NCBI RefSeq assembly: GCF_036669915.1
Contig: NC_089312.1
Span: 32,001,830-32,065,829 of the forward strand
Origin: Pocillopora verrucosa
Lineage: Eukaryota > Cnidaria > Anthozoa > Scleractinia > Pocilloporidae
Direction: 5' to 3'
Length of the DNA: 64,000 nucleotides
The notes beneath the pieces were generated by a model that was given only the letters and a program-made list of their open reading frames with translations, searched no databases and was not told the origin of the DNA. Within the stretch, counting starts at the first letter, position 1. The number at the start of each line of letters is the position of its first letter. Below, one piece after another: positions 46,701-57,089 of this stretch. Position numbers and translations under genes: made by a program.

Positions 46701-49700
46701 AATGTTGAGTCAGGACACCTCTGAGCTGTCAGTTAAATTATTTTCTTCACTGCCGACTTAACTTGCGATCAGGCGTTCCTTTTCTCCCTCCTCTGGGAAG
46801 CACAAGAGTGAGGTTGGTCGACCGACTAGTGAAAAAAAAACGTGTCTTCTTTTTCTCCTATCCTCTTTCCTTCTCTGGTGCACTCATCCGTACAAAAAAG
46901 AATTACCTGCTAACTCTGCCAACGCACGGAAATGTTCGTCAATCTCAGGTTACCACCCCTTCCCTTCCCCACAGCTTTTTGTCGCTTTCTCGTGACAGTT
47001 TACAAGTATCCATTTGTTACTCCTGAGTGGAAAGTGGTACGCCTATTCCAAAACACAACACAAATTACCGGCCAGGACTCCAACCCAGACTGAAAAAGCG
47101 GTTAAACAGCGCACTTACACAAGATAACTACTCAGTCTGCGTTAGGCTCTCCTTTGGTAGAAATAAGCGAAAGAGCGATTACAAAGCCGTTGCTCTGACA
47201 ACCACAACCCTCATTTGTTGGTCGGTGGCTCATTCCCACAAAACAGGCTTGTCATTGCTGCTTCCACAAACAAATGCTTTCGGACATTCCAATTGACAAT
47301 CCCCGTCCCTGATTACAACTAATCAGATGTTTGAATTGTTTGCAGGAAATTGGTCTAAAATTGCACGTGCCATGGGTAATCGAACTGATAATCAATGTTG
47401 GCGCCGATGGATTGTGATCTGCAAGGATGATGTGAGTTACTTTCTCTCGTTACCAAGTTAATAAACATCTTCTACAGCGGATGTAAATGAAGGATTAGTA
47501 ATTGTAGGCAGATCTCACTTGCTGGATCCTTCAGTTACTCCGCGTTGACCAAATAGTTGGTCCCTCACTGTTTGGTCCCTCAGAGTTTGGTCCCTCAGCC
47601 GGAGTTTGGTCCCTTAGAGTCTAGACTATCAGAGTTTGATCCTTCAGAGTTCGGCGCCACGCAGTGTTTCCTTCCCTGACCGCACGAGCCCAGAGAAAGG
47701 GTTTATTTCTGCAATGTTTACAACTGAACCGTATTCCCTCAGTTGTTGTATACTCTTTGCATTTGAGATGAGCACGTGTTGAAAGGAAAAAGATGAAACA
47801 GACTTTAACAGTGTACTCCAAGATTCATCAGGTGGTCACCAACATGGCAAACCTTCTTTAGAGTGCTTTTAACATAAATACCAAGGTTATCTCAACGGTT
47901 GACCATGAAAGTCAATATCACAATAAAAAATCGAGTGGCCAGGTCGCGGTTGGTTGTTAGCCTCGTTCAGAATTTACTGGGAGACTGGCGCGTGTTTTAT
48001 AAATCAAGTACACTGCGCAGTTATGTAGGAGAGAGCATTCCAAGGTTACACTCATCACAAAATACCTAAAATGTCGTGAGTAAGTTGACTGTAAGCTGCC
48101 GTTACTTTAAAAAAAAAAACTTGCGACTTGAGGAGAATTTGTGTATCGCTGTCATCAGAGGTGTGGTAGTTCGAATAAAATCGCTCATTGAAAGGATTTT
48201 TTGTTATTCCTTGCAGTCGTTACACTATCGTCAAAATACACTTCGCAAGAGAAGAGAACTGGTAGCCAACTTCACTGGAAGAAGACAAGAAAGACCGGAA
48301 CTTGAACCTGAGGTAAGCGTTGAATGACTTCTATCTTTTTACTGCCTTCTACTTGTGAAGTTGCGAATATTTTCTGAAATTAATCAAACAAGAGGTAAGA
48401 AAAGCCAATACAGAAGTTACAAGACAAATTTATTAATTTTGTAGTAAGGTATACAGCGAATACTCATTCACAAAGCACATATGCCGTTATCAATGCCGCT
48501 TCTATTGAAAGGCGTTGCTCTTGGCCACCTGTTCGTGTTCTTGATTGTTGGTGGTTCGGGGAGTTTTTGTTTATCAGTGTTTAACTGGCTTTTATTTTAT
48601 TTATTTTTTTTTTTTACTTTCAGGATCTTGACATTCCAGATATCCCTGTTGTGGTAAGTGCGATTAAGTCTTGTTTAATCTTTTCAGTGTCCCTGTAAGC
48701 AGTCCCTCAGGAGGGGAGGATAGGTTTTCCCGAAAGTTGCAGGGTACCAATTCCAAACCATCAAGTCGAACAAGAAATCGACGAGAAAATTCGAAATTTC
48801 GGCCAAGAATGCTTCCTTAAAAATAAGGAGATCAACGAACGAATAGCAAGTAACTGTCATTAGCCATACAGCCATGTCACAATTCGGGCTTCCTCAAAGA
48901 TTTCAATTTTTTACACAGCGGTAAAATACAAGGCATGCGTATATGCGTCAATTTTGTCCAGTCTTGCGCCAATTTCTCGCTCAAAGTTATAAAGGAAAAT
49001 GCAAGAAACAACCCTCTGCCATGCAATATTTAGGAAATTAATTTGAAATGTGCATCGAAGTCTGCAAAAGGAAATAAAAGGAATTGGAAACAAAACTTGG
49101 CCATTTTTTTTAGACAAAGTTGTTTATTCACGGTTATTCTTTTGGTTCACCATTTTGCCTTGAGCTTCGTCAAAAGTACAGTTTAAAATTGCCATGACAT
49201 CATAATTTGTGGGGTTGTACAGTGTGGACGCGCTATGTCGGGCCGCTTCGTAGGACACTTGCGCGTCCTAATGTTCGTATATGCCCAGACTTTCGACCGC
49301 CTTGTTTCGTCGAACACTTGTTGCCGTGACCGTCAACACTCTTCTTGCATGACCTCAGGAAAGATTACCAGTTTATGAGTAAGGTTGCCATTGTACAAGT
49401 AATGGTAGGGGGGAATCTTCGAAGGCAAGGAAAAGGCAATGAATTTTTATTGGATTCAAATTGACATTTCGGAGAAAAGTCTCGGGAAATAAAAAAAACA
49501 ACCTTGCTGATTGATTGAATTGCGAGCAGAAGCATTTTAGGTCACCCGGATCTTAACGATGTTCAGATTAACGGTTAGGGTATGGGAAGGTTGAATAGTG
49601 ATGTTGGTGGTATTCACGTAAACACTACCATAATTTCATCTGCATGTAGAGGAAACGCAAAGGACGTGCGCCACGTCCCATTGAAGAGGCTCGTGCGATG

Positions 49701-52700
49701 AGAAGAGCGACTCAGAGAAAATTCAGAGAGAGAAAACGAGCGGAGAGACGAGAAGCAGAAAGAATCAGAGCTGAGGAAGAAAAAGCTGAAAAAGAACGTA
49801 AAAGAGCTCAAAAGGCCACCATTAATGGTGGTGGCGACCAAATTGAGGCAGAGAGAATGAAGGTTCAGGAAGAAAGACCTGGAAAGGAATGTAAAGAAGG
49901 GCAAAAAGAGGCGAATACTGGCAGTGAAGAGGATAAGTTCCCGCGCACAAGGAAAGCGGTTGGTTCTCAGTGTCCTTATCCAGTTTTGAATAGTTTTTCT
50001 GCCTTAATTCTCAGTATCAGATTAGCAATTGTCGCTTCTAGTCGGCATACATTTCTTTATAATTTAGTTACCTCTCCAAGCATTACCTCCAAACACTTGG
50101 AAAAAAAAGACGAAGTTATCAATTAGGGGTGATACCTTGCTAAAACATACACTTCTCCTATGCAAATTTAATAGAAACACGCTGCATCTTGGACAGGGAA
50201 TTATGTAGCAGTTGTTGTAAAGGAAACGTTGACACACTTTCATTTACCTTCCAAGAGGAATGCCCATACTGCAAGTCGTGTCCTGTTACAGAAACCCACG
50301 ACTGGGTGCGGCAGTAACCGTAAGACTTAGCCGATGTAACCCTCCTACCTGTTCGGGAGGTCGTTATTCTATATGTTTTCCCACAGAGGAACGTTGCAGG
50401 ATATTACACAAGGAGACTTGTTTCCCGTTCTTCCCATTTTGCATCTGTGGAAGGCTAAATGATAAGTACAGTAGCCCCTCACAATTTTTGTTCTTGTCCT
50501 ATGTTTTGCTTCCCTACAGGGTGGAAACAGAAACCGAGTTCAGCAACCTCATCACCGTGTTCTTATGCGCGACAAACAGCTGTCCAAACGGAAGCAAGTT
50601 GCCGAGAAAAAAGAGCAACGTCACACGATAAGCAGTGGCGGAGAGAAGCAGGTGGCGGTATCCGGCTCGTTAGGGCCATTCTCGCTTCTTCTGCAGGTAT
50701 GCAGACATTGTACTAGAAATAAACAGATAAGGTTCACTTTCTGAAAAAGTTAAGTAAACCTTACTTTCGCTTTTCACGCTCAACCCTTTTAATTTCCAGT
50801 CGAGATGAGCTTGTAACTTCTCCCTACAGAATCATTGTCTAGTTTACAGGTAATGAGAATAGACAAAACTCTCAAGTAAAGAGTATTGCACCAATTTTGA
50901 TAGCGTTTATTCGATTTTTGGTAGTAGAAGGGTCAATCTCCGCAACTTCGACACATGGTTGTTTTGTTGTAGATTTTCTTACCACTTGTTGCCTCACGGA
51001 TAAAGAAAAACAAGGGTAGCCATAGGAATATGCCAGTGTATCACAATGAGAAGACATGTCGCTCTTACACACGTATTTTTATAACGGTAGAAATGCCTGT
51101 TCAGCCGAAAACTGCGTCGGACTGTTAAAGTTTCAAACGACGGAGGATAATGATAACATAAAATATACTTTTAAAAAAGTAATTTGTAATATTTTTGTTT
51201 GTGACAGTTTGGCCTGCAAGCCAATTTTTCCAATGTTATTATGGAAAAATATTATCGTGTAACATCAGCTTTTCCTTTAACGTTCCTAGGCGTTCAGTAT
51301 CGACATTGCCACAGTCCTAAAAGCTATTCAGCAGACCGGCACGACTCCATCCTCCGTATCATCGACAAGCACCAGTGTTGGCCCTAACACTGGCGCCTCT
51401 GTGGAGAGCAAGGAAGTTAATTCAAATGAAGAACAGCCTCAGGGACAAACGTGCGGTGGTGTTGAAAGAATGGAGGCTCAAAGGGAAACCGTTGGCAATG
51501 AAACTCTCAATCCTGACTTGCATATCTCTACATTAGACAAACAAACCTCATTAGTGGCAAAAAATCACGAAGAGGCTGAACAATCTACCGACACTGAATC
51601 ACGAGTTAATAAGGAAAAACACAGCGAAATTAGCGATACCCTTGAACTTGATAATACAGATACGGAATCATCTCTTCGCAAAGAAATTCCAGATACCAGG
51701 ACCAATAAAGAGGCACCCGGACCAAGTGAAAATGCCCATTCTGGCTCGGATCGAGTGGGAGCTTTAAATAAACCACCTGCAGCCGGTTCTGCTGTTCTAG
51801 CAAGCCAGGCTGCGCGCAGGCGTGCACCGGCGATTCCTCCTCTTCCCCCGTGCTACACAACGCTAAAAACGTACAAGTCCCTTCAACTGCTCCGCCCTCA
51901 TTTGCAGAAAATCGCCGCCATGCTAAAAACAGTTCCCAGAGTTAGCAGTACAGTCTCATCAACTTTTGGGCAGTCTTCTTCATTAAACAAATCCGGTAGT
52001 CATGGGAACGAGGAGTCAAGTGGGACATCTGGGTGTGGAAACGAGGTTACGGTTGCAAATCAACCGAATCGTTCTAATTTAGTGAACAAAACTGATGATA
52101 ACGAGGGCAGTTTGGGCGGTAAAATCGCGAACAATCGCGATGTATCACTTGAAAATCCACTCGATAAAGAAGGGAACAATGTGTCAGAATTGAATAACGA
52201 ATCCTCTATATCAGTTGGCCACGAGGCTAAGCTATTAAAGGGTACTGAAACAGCGGCAGCGCAAAGTCGCTTTAATCGTAATGGGAAAAAAGAAACACTG
52301 TCAAGTGAAAATCCTAGTCCTTCACCAATGAGAGTCGTTACACCAACGGCGACAGTTAACGAACAAGGAAACGGATCATCCACAACCGGTGTTGTGACCA
52401 ACGGACCTGTTCAGAGCAATAGACAACAGACTGAAACAGTCATTCCTTTAAATAACACTTCATATCGAAATTCCTACGAGTACAGAATGCTATCTTCGCG
52501 ATTCAACTCTTTATTCTGTTGGCCAGCTCTCCTTTCGAGAATTCCAGTTAATCGTTCTTCTCAAATTGGACCTGTTTTCGCTGAGAGGCATCCTCCTCCC
52601 AGAGGGGGGATCCAGAGCACAAAACCTAAAATACTGACCTTTAGGCGTAAACAACGTGGCCTTGCTGCAGTGAGAATGGCCTCTTCGGCGTCGTTTTCGA

Positions 52701-53473
52701 CTCCGGGCCAACAGATGGTCTCATTGGGACAAGGATTTGCTATAAAGAAGAATGTCCCACCCACTCAGCCGCACAAGGAAACGTCCCGGTCGAAGGATGT
52801 GGTCGTTGCAGCTTCTCAGTTGCTATCACTTCAAGAGTCGACTCGATCGTTATCATTGTCTACTGCCAAGAATAGACCTTGTAACACGCATCAAAATAAA
52901 AGAAAGATTACCCCTGTAAAACGATATTCCAATCAAGAGTGCGAAGCCAAAAAGAAAAAAATTGTCCTCAGTTCGGATTCGTATTCTTCGCCTTCAGAGG
53001 ATGATGACGATGACGAAGACGAGTCCGATTATGTACCCGGCAAGGAAATCCGCAACGTTAGGGAATTTCGTCCAGCACCGAACACGCGCCGATCCTCTTT
53101 ACGGAATATGGTGCCCCAAACTCCGAAAGATTCTCTATCAGTATCAAGCGTCCAGGCCGGCGCGTCCTCTTCTACCACAGGAAATGTAGCTAATAACGCC
53201 GATGAAATTATCTGGGATGATCATGGAAACTCAATCGATCACAATACGAATGAAACTGGGCCTTCGTTTCAAGGCGACATCAACGAAAGAGTACGCCAAG
53301 TTGAGGAAGTATCGGAACAAGATGTAAGTGATGTCACCAGACCGCAGAACAACAATACAAGCATATCGTCATCGAAAGGGAATGCGATGCTCAAAAGAAC
53401 TGGGGGAGCTCGCTGGAGAGCAATGCTCCCGAGAGTTAATGATTCTGGAGACACTGACGTCGATACAGAGTAG
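37726..53473 (+). CDS. SNAPC4: snRNA-activating protein complex subunit 4 (SNAP190)
   Basis: SNAPC4 is the large DNA-binding subunit of SNAPc, which binds the proximal sequence element of snRNA promoters for Pol II and Pol III in the nucleus. Exons joined in phase: 37726-37930, 38929-38981, 39445-39876, 40062-40124, 40924-41025, 41659-41737, 42450-42531, 43135-43221, 43487-43556, 43690-43848, 44021-44088, 44808-44881, 45399-45502, 45930-46024, 46332-46426, 47346-47431, 48217-48312, 48624-48653, 49650-49958, 50520-50696, 51290-53473; 4650 nt, 1549 aa (human about 1470). Features: acidic E/D run about 50-62; NPYFKD and GPPDNDD blocks about 275-295; basic coiled-coil-like helix 335-370; half Myb repeat about 378-410; full repeats starting near 415 (AWTKEED), 467 (KWSPEDD), 518 (KWEKHED) and 570 (PWTKEQD); a basic E/R/K helix 661-740. 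The long C-terminal exon is mostly low-complexity, with a hydrophobic block ([13 protein letters not shown]) and an acidic run. The half-plus-four Myb layout is diagnostic. The 49958 donor (GCG|GTTGGT) is weak. Confidence 0.93.
38430..38790. mobile_element. Foldback MITE in SNAPC4 intron 1
   Basis: Long inverted arms (about 38430-38577 and 38637-38787) share GCAGATTTAATGAATGTAAC, CATAGACCCAACGTTT and GATCACCCCTGATGAAGGCA in opposite orientation, around a T-rich centre. No coding capacity. A single degenerate arm of the same family is at 56930-57000. Confidence 0.8.
40516..40675. repeat. MITE-like palindromic repeat in SNAPC4 intron
   Basis: Contains several copies of TTATCCACTGGATAG-like palindromes. 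It is bordered by GTTCTGGGTCCAGTTGTAGA on the left and the inverse-related CTTCAAACAACCAGAACC on the right. Confidence 0.6.
41122..41310. repeat. Long near-perfect hairpin in SNAPC4 intron
   Basis: The two arms meet at a loop of about 5 nt (TATCA, about 41213). The inner 60 bp are almost perfectly complementary (TTTCGGCCATTTTTGAAAG against CTTTCAAAAATGGCCGAAA). The outer part (TTGTCAAATAGTCC against GGTGATTATTTGACAG) is imperfect. It is a foldback element by structure; a transcribed hairpin RNA is possible. Confidence 0.75.
42740..43130. other. SNAPC4 intron sequence
   Basis: No exon or repeat is recognised here. The other long SNAPC4 introns (including 46430-47340 and 48655-49645) likewise hold no recognised coding sequence. 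47560-47640 contains short reiterations of GAGTTTGGTCCCTCA. Confidence 0.4.
44190..44310. repeat. Degenerate foldback arm in SNAPC4 intron
   Basis: Resembles one arm of the 34645-34975 element (TTGTCGGATTGTC, GAGGACTGTTGTTAGTAACG, CAGCCTGGGTAGAAGTCAGT) but is diverged and lacks the second arm. Confidence 0.45.
45147..45330. repeat. Cnidarian-type MITE in SNAPC4 intron
   Basis: Begins TAACCCTTTACACCTGAACA and includes ATGTATATTCTCCATACTGT, then TAAGGAGAAATGA. A partial relative lies at about 40440-40505 (ACTCTCTACACCCTAACA, then ATGCATATTCTTCATAGTGT). Confidence 0.5.
50130..50515. other. Unresolved SNAPC4 intron or alternative exon region
   Basis: Lies between the weak donor at 49958 and the good acceptor at 50519. 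Two acceptor-like sites (CTTCCAAG near 50253 and TTCCCACAG near 50389) are followed by short open stretches; one frame reads [18 protein letters not shown]. None joins cleanly on both sides, so they were left out of the model. Confidence 0.3.
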
Positions 53474-53623
53474 AATATGCTAAACTGATGTTCAACCTAG
53501 TTTTGTCGACTATTATAGATTTTGATCAGCTTTCTGACCCTCCACGCGGACCTTTAGACTGAAACTGTTTAACACCTTTTAAATGTTGCTTTGAGAAATA
53601 TCTATTCGTTGTTCTTTGTAAAC

Positions 53624-53653
53624 AATAAACAATATAATTTTGCAAAAAATAAA
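53624..53653 (+). terminator. SNAPC4 polyadenylation signals
   Basis: Two AATAAA hexamers, at 53624-53629 and 53648-53653, lie 150-180 bp after the stop codon at 53471-53473. The second is followed by GT-rich sequence (GATGTTGGTAATTTACGGTTG). Confidence 0.65.
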
Positions 53654-53659
53654 ACACGA

Positions 53660-54990
53660 GATGTTGGTAATTTACGGTTGTGCTTAAAGAAGAAGAATAA
53701 TTTATTACTTGGGCAAAGTCTTGTTTTGGTAGGATTGTTTACACCTTTCCGGTGACTGCCGAAAGAAACACAAAAAGTTGCATAATAGGGTAAAAACCGC
53801 ACACATGTCGAATTTTGAAACTTGGAAATTTCCACAATGAAATGAGTCGACGAAACCTTTAACTATTTTTCCTTAAATGGATTCATCCAAGGGAGTGTTA
53901 TGGCAAAATAACTTGAAAAAGACACGATTTTCACTGACAGTCCATCGATTCTCTTTATGCTCAGAAATACGTTCTTCAGTGCAAGAACGACGGCAAACGT
54001 GAAACATCAATTAGCCGTTACCTGTTTGCCGTCAGCGTTAGGCCAGTCTTCAACGTCACGACAATTACTGAAAATATCATTTCTTTTCTTCTGTTAGAAA
54101 CAGTTCGCTGATTCAAATGGTAAAATTCTCTACTTTTAAGGTAGAATTGAATTCTACTGTTTATGACATCGTAACTACATTTACTTGATTATTCTGCCAG
54201 GAAAAGTTTAGTTGTTAAATTTTTGGGCAGATTTTGAATGTCAGTGTCACGGCAACAACTAAAAAATTCGAACTAATGACACGAGATCAGGGAGAACTTT
54301 CTAAAAGTAAAGAAACCGATATGCAACATGGTATTCGAAGTAGAAATTAAATAAAAATTGCTGATCTTTTCAGTCTTCACCAAAAGAGAAACCACAAGGT
54401 AAAAGCAAGATTATCCTTGTCAAATACGCCTTAAGCAAATGCTTCGCGTAATTTTTCCCACAGTTGGCAAAACTAGCCCCTCAAACCAAAAGCTCCAGTG
54501 ATAATTTTGTTAGGCCTTAACTGACGGTGTATGTGTTGTAAGAGAAGAAACTACACAATACACGTTCTAACTTTTAAATGGCAGAAGAATTCTCTGCCAA
54601 TTTCTCTAGTCTCGAAAGATCAAAGCGACAAGGTCCTCATGAAGGAAATAAAATATTAAACTGGGTAGATGAGCTCACAATTCCTTTGTTTATATCTTAA
54701 CTTGTGCGCGTCAGTGTTGGGTTGATTACATTACAACATTTTGCAGCACCTTAGCTAATTCCGAGGCATAATTGGCAAGAAAAATAAGTCCTTTACGCTC
54801 TGATTGGTAAAAGCATACCCTTATGCTGTGATATGCTTGGAGCGAGATACATACCCCGAGGCAGCGATCCGAGTGATTGATATACCACTCGATACGCTAC
54901 CGTAAAGTCATAGTATTTTTCTTTTTAAGAAAAAGATATACATAACTTAAAAATCCCTTCTTTTCCCTGCTGTTTGCGAACTGTTGTCAT
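53660..54990. other. Intergenic sequence downstream of SNAPC4
   Basis: AT-rich with no recognised exon, RNA gene or clear repeat. All open stretches are short and not protein-like. Confidence 0.45.
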
Positions 54991-54999
54991 ATTTGGCAC

Positions 55000-55215
55000 T
55001 ACCAGCTGAGTTGATAACGTTAATTGGTCACCATAAAGAGTTTCGAGGCTGAAAGTTCGAGCGTTAGCCCTTCTTCAGAGCGATGACGAAGGGCAAACGC
55101 TGGAAACGTCAGTTTTGAAGCTCTTTACTGTGGCTAATTCCATTTACGCTATCAACTCGGTTGACAATAACAAATTACCCTGTTACTATGTTCTTCCACC
55201 GACGCAGCACCACAG
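55000..55215. repeat. Palindromic MITE-like element
   Basis: Inverted halves meet near 55075-55095 (AGCGTTAGCCCTTCTTC and GACGAAGGGCAAACGCT). The outer markers ACCAGCTGAGTTGATAACG and CTATCAACTCGGTTGACAA are inverse-related. It is the same family as 2330-2690 and 29960-30240, here without the expanded 11-bp array. Confidence 0.7.
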
Positions 55216-55689
55216 TTTCTTTAGCACCAATGATCTATCGTCACCATTCTGCTTTGGCGTGGGTGACACGTGTCGTGTTGTTTTTTTTTTGTTTGTTTTT
55301 TTTTTTTTGCAAAGATAGCTTTATTTTAATGATGTCGGGCGAGTAGCAGTTCTAAATGTATGATTTTAAGTCTCTGTTTGTGGACGCAAATAAATTATGT
55401 GCCCTCGTCTAATACGCAACTGCATTGCAGGCCACATTCGCGGCTACATGTACTTAGGAGACTCTTGAAAACTTTCATGGCCCAATCATTTTAAACCAAA
55501 AACGTCCGTTTTGACACAGACACTGCTTTTTCACCAAAGTCGAGTGCATCGATGATTGATTTTCCCAAATCTACTCAGCAACAGAGTTACTTTCAAGGCT
55601 ATGTGGCGCGCGAGAAGTGTGTGAAACCACCGAGGTGTGAAAATTGAAGAAGAGAGAGACTAAGAACACTTTATTACATATATGGTCAT

Positions 55690-56060
55690 ATATTTGTCTT
55701 ATGTGGATAGCTTCCTTGACTCTCGGGTGCATGTACCAGTGCGAGTCTCGATCAATAAACTTAACTTTATTCCAAAGCGGGCGGTGGCCGGTTGGCGAGC
55801 TCAGAAACGGTGGATGTCTATGTACGGGCTAAACATATTTGCCGCTTGTGTTCTTTCATCTTCTCTTGCATAGATCTTCTCATTTCACTAATGTAGATTT
55901 TGCCGCATTCACAGGGAATCCTGTAAACCGCGCTGTCCTGTCTAGCTGGATTGACAGGGTTCCTCTGGTCGCCCTAAATGCGATCTAAGTGTCGTGTCGG
56001 ACTTAAAGACTGCGCGGATGCCTTGTTGTAGGTAACGGCGAAGAGGCTCTGATAAACCAC
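55690..56060 (-). mobile_element. Penelope-like retroelement GIY-YIG endonuclease remnant
   Basis: On the minus strand one frame reads VYRIPCECGKIYISEMRRSM followed by KMKEHKRQ. After a stop and frameshift come TVSELANR and, further on, FID-like and VKEAIH-like segments. This is the typical order of the GIY-YIG endonuclease at the C-terminus of Penelope-like elements (usually IPC-x-C-x-K-x-YIGET, then KEH, then a WxxRxVKEAI-type block). The Gly of YIG is Ser here and several stops are present, so it is a dead, 5'-truncated fragment. Confidence 0.75.
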
Positions 56061-56318
56061 AGTTTATCATTACTTATTACCGCGATGAGCATTAGCCTCT
56101 TTCACGATGGTCATATATTTTATTTTTATCAGTCCTTTGTCTCGGCTCATAACGTCATCCGACTACTGCCACCCACGCAGTCTTTCTCAGTTCCTGGGAT
56201 TTCTCCCAGGTCCTCACGGTGTATTCACATAGGAGTCATAACTGACGTCTCACCAGCTCCCACCGAGTTATCAAAACAAAATGGAAGACCGTAACGGGTT
56301 ATAATTTTGGGAAATAAA

Positions 56319-56631
56319 CAACAAGGACCCCGCTTACCCCCGCATTTCCTCATAAGTTAATGGCGATGTCTTCAATTGTGACGAGTCTAAAAAAGGTGAC
56401 TGGCGTAATTTTGCACAGCTGCTGAACATATTGAACAGGATGATAGAATTTAGACAACTTTTCTTCACCAGACAACAAGGATCCTGCTTACCTCCGCATT
56501 TCCTCATGAGTTAATGGCGATATCTTCTGTTGTGACGAGTCTAAAAAAAGGTAACTGGCGTAATTTGCACAGTTGCTGAATATATCGAACAGGATATATT
56601 TAATAGAATTAAGATAACTTTTCTTCACGAG
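56319..56631. repeat. Tandem duplication, about 153-bp unit, two copies
   Basis: Both copies contain CCGCATTTCCTCAT, GAGTTAATGGCGAT or a close variant, GTGACGAGTCTAAAAAA and ACTTTTCTTCACSAG-like ends. The copies start at 56319 and 56472 and differ by scattered substitutions and small indels. Confidence 0.8.
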
Positions 56632-56929
56632 AGGAACGGATCAACACTGAGATACTTTAATGCAGACATCTTTATATATGAACCCGTTTAACCCCGCTAA
56701 ACTTTACACCACAGTCCTAACAGCAGAAATAAGAGATCCTTAGAATTACCTTTTTTACATTTATATTAAACAGCAAGCCACCATAACTGTGCTATCGCTG
56801 TGTACGTCTTGGCTCCTGGTGCTGTAATGCGGGCATGGAATTCAAGAAAAACTAAAAAAATTAAATTTATCACATAATAGTTGCGATCGTGAGTAAAGTT
56901 GATGTCAACAGAAGATTCTTCAGACATGA

Positions 56930-57000
56930 TTTGATGCTACTCTGGTTTAAAGATTTAATGTATATAACCGATAAGTTACAATTCATAGGCCCCCTTGGTC
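56930..57000. repeat. Single arm of the 38.4-kb foldback family
   Basis: GATGCTACTCTGGTTTAAAG, then ATTTAATGTATATAACCGAT and TTACAATTCATAGGCCC, matches one terminal arm of the element at 38430-38790. No opposite arm follows. Confidence 0.6.
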
Positions 57001-57089
57001 TAAATATTGAGAAATAGTAAAATGATAAAACCGGTCTTATCAGGGTGTAATTATTTAACCCTCTGCAATCTTGAGCTTTGAGTATGTGC

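Noticed and set aside
51630..52401. Minus-strand open stretches opposite the last SNAPC4 exon
   Set aside because: They are shadows of the long + strand coding exon.
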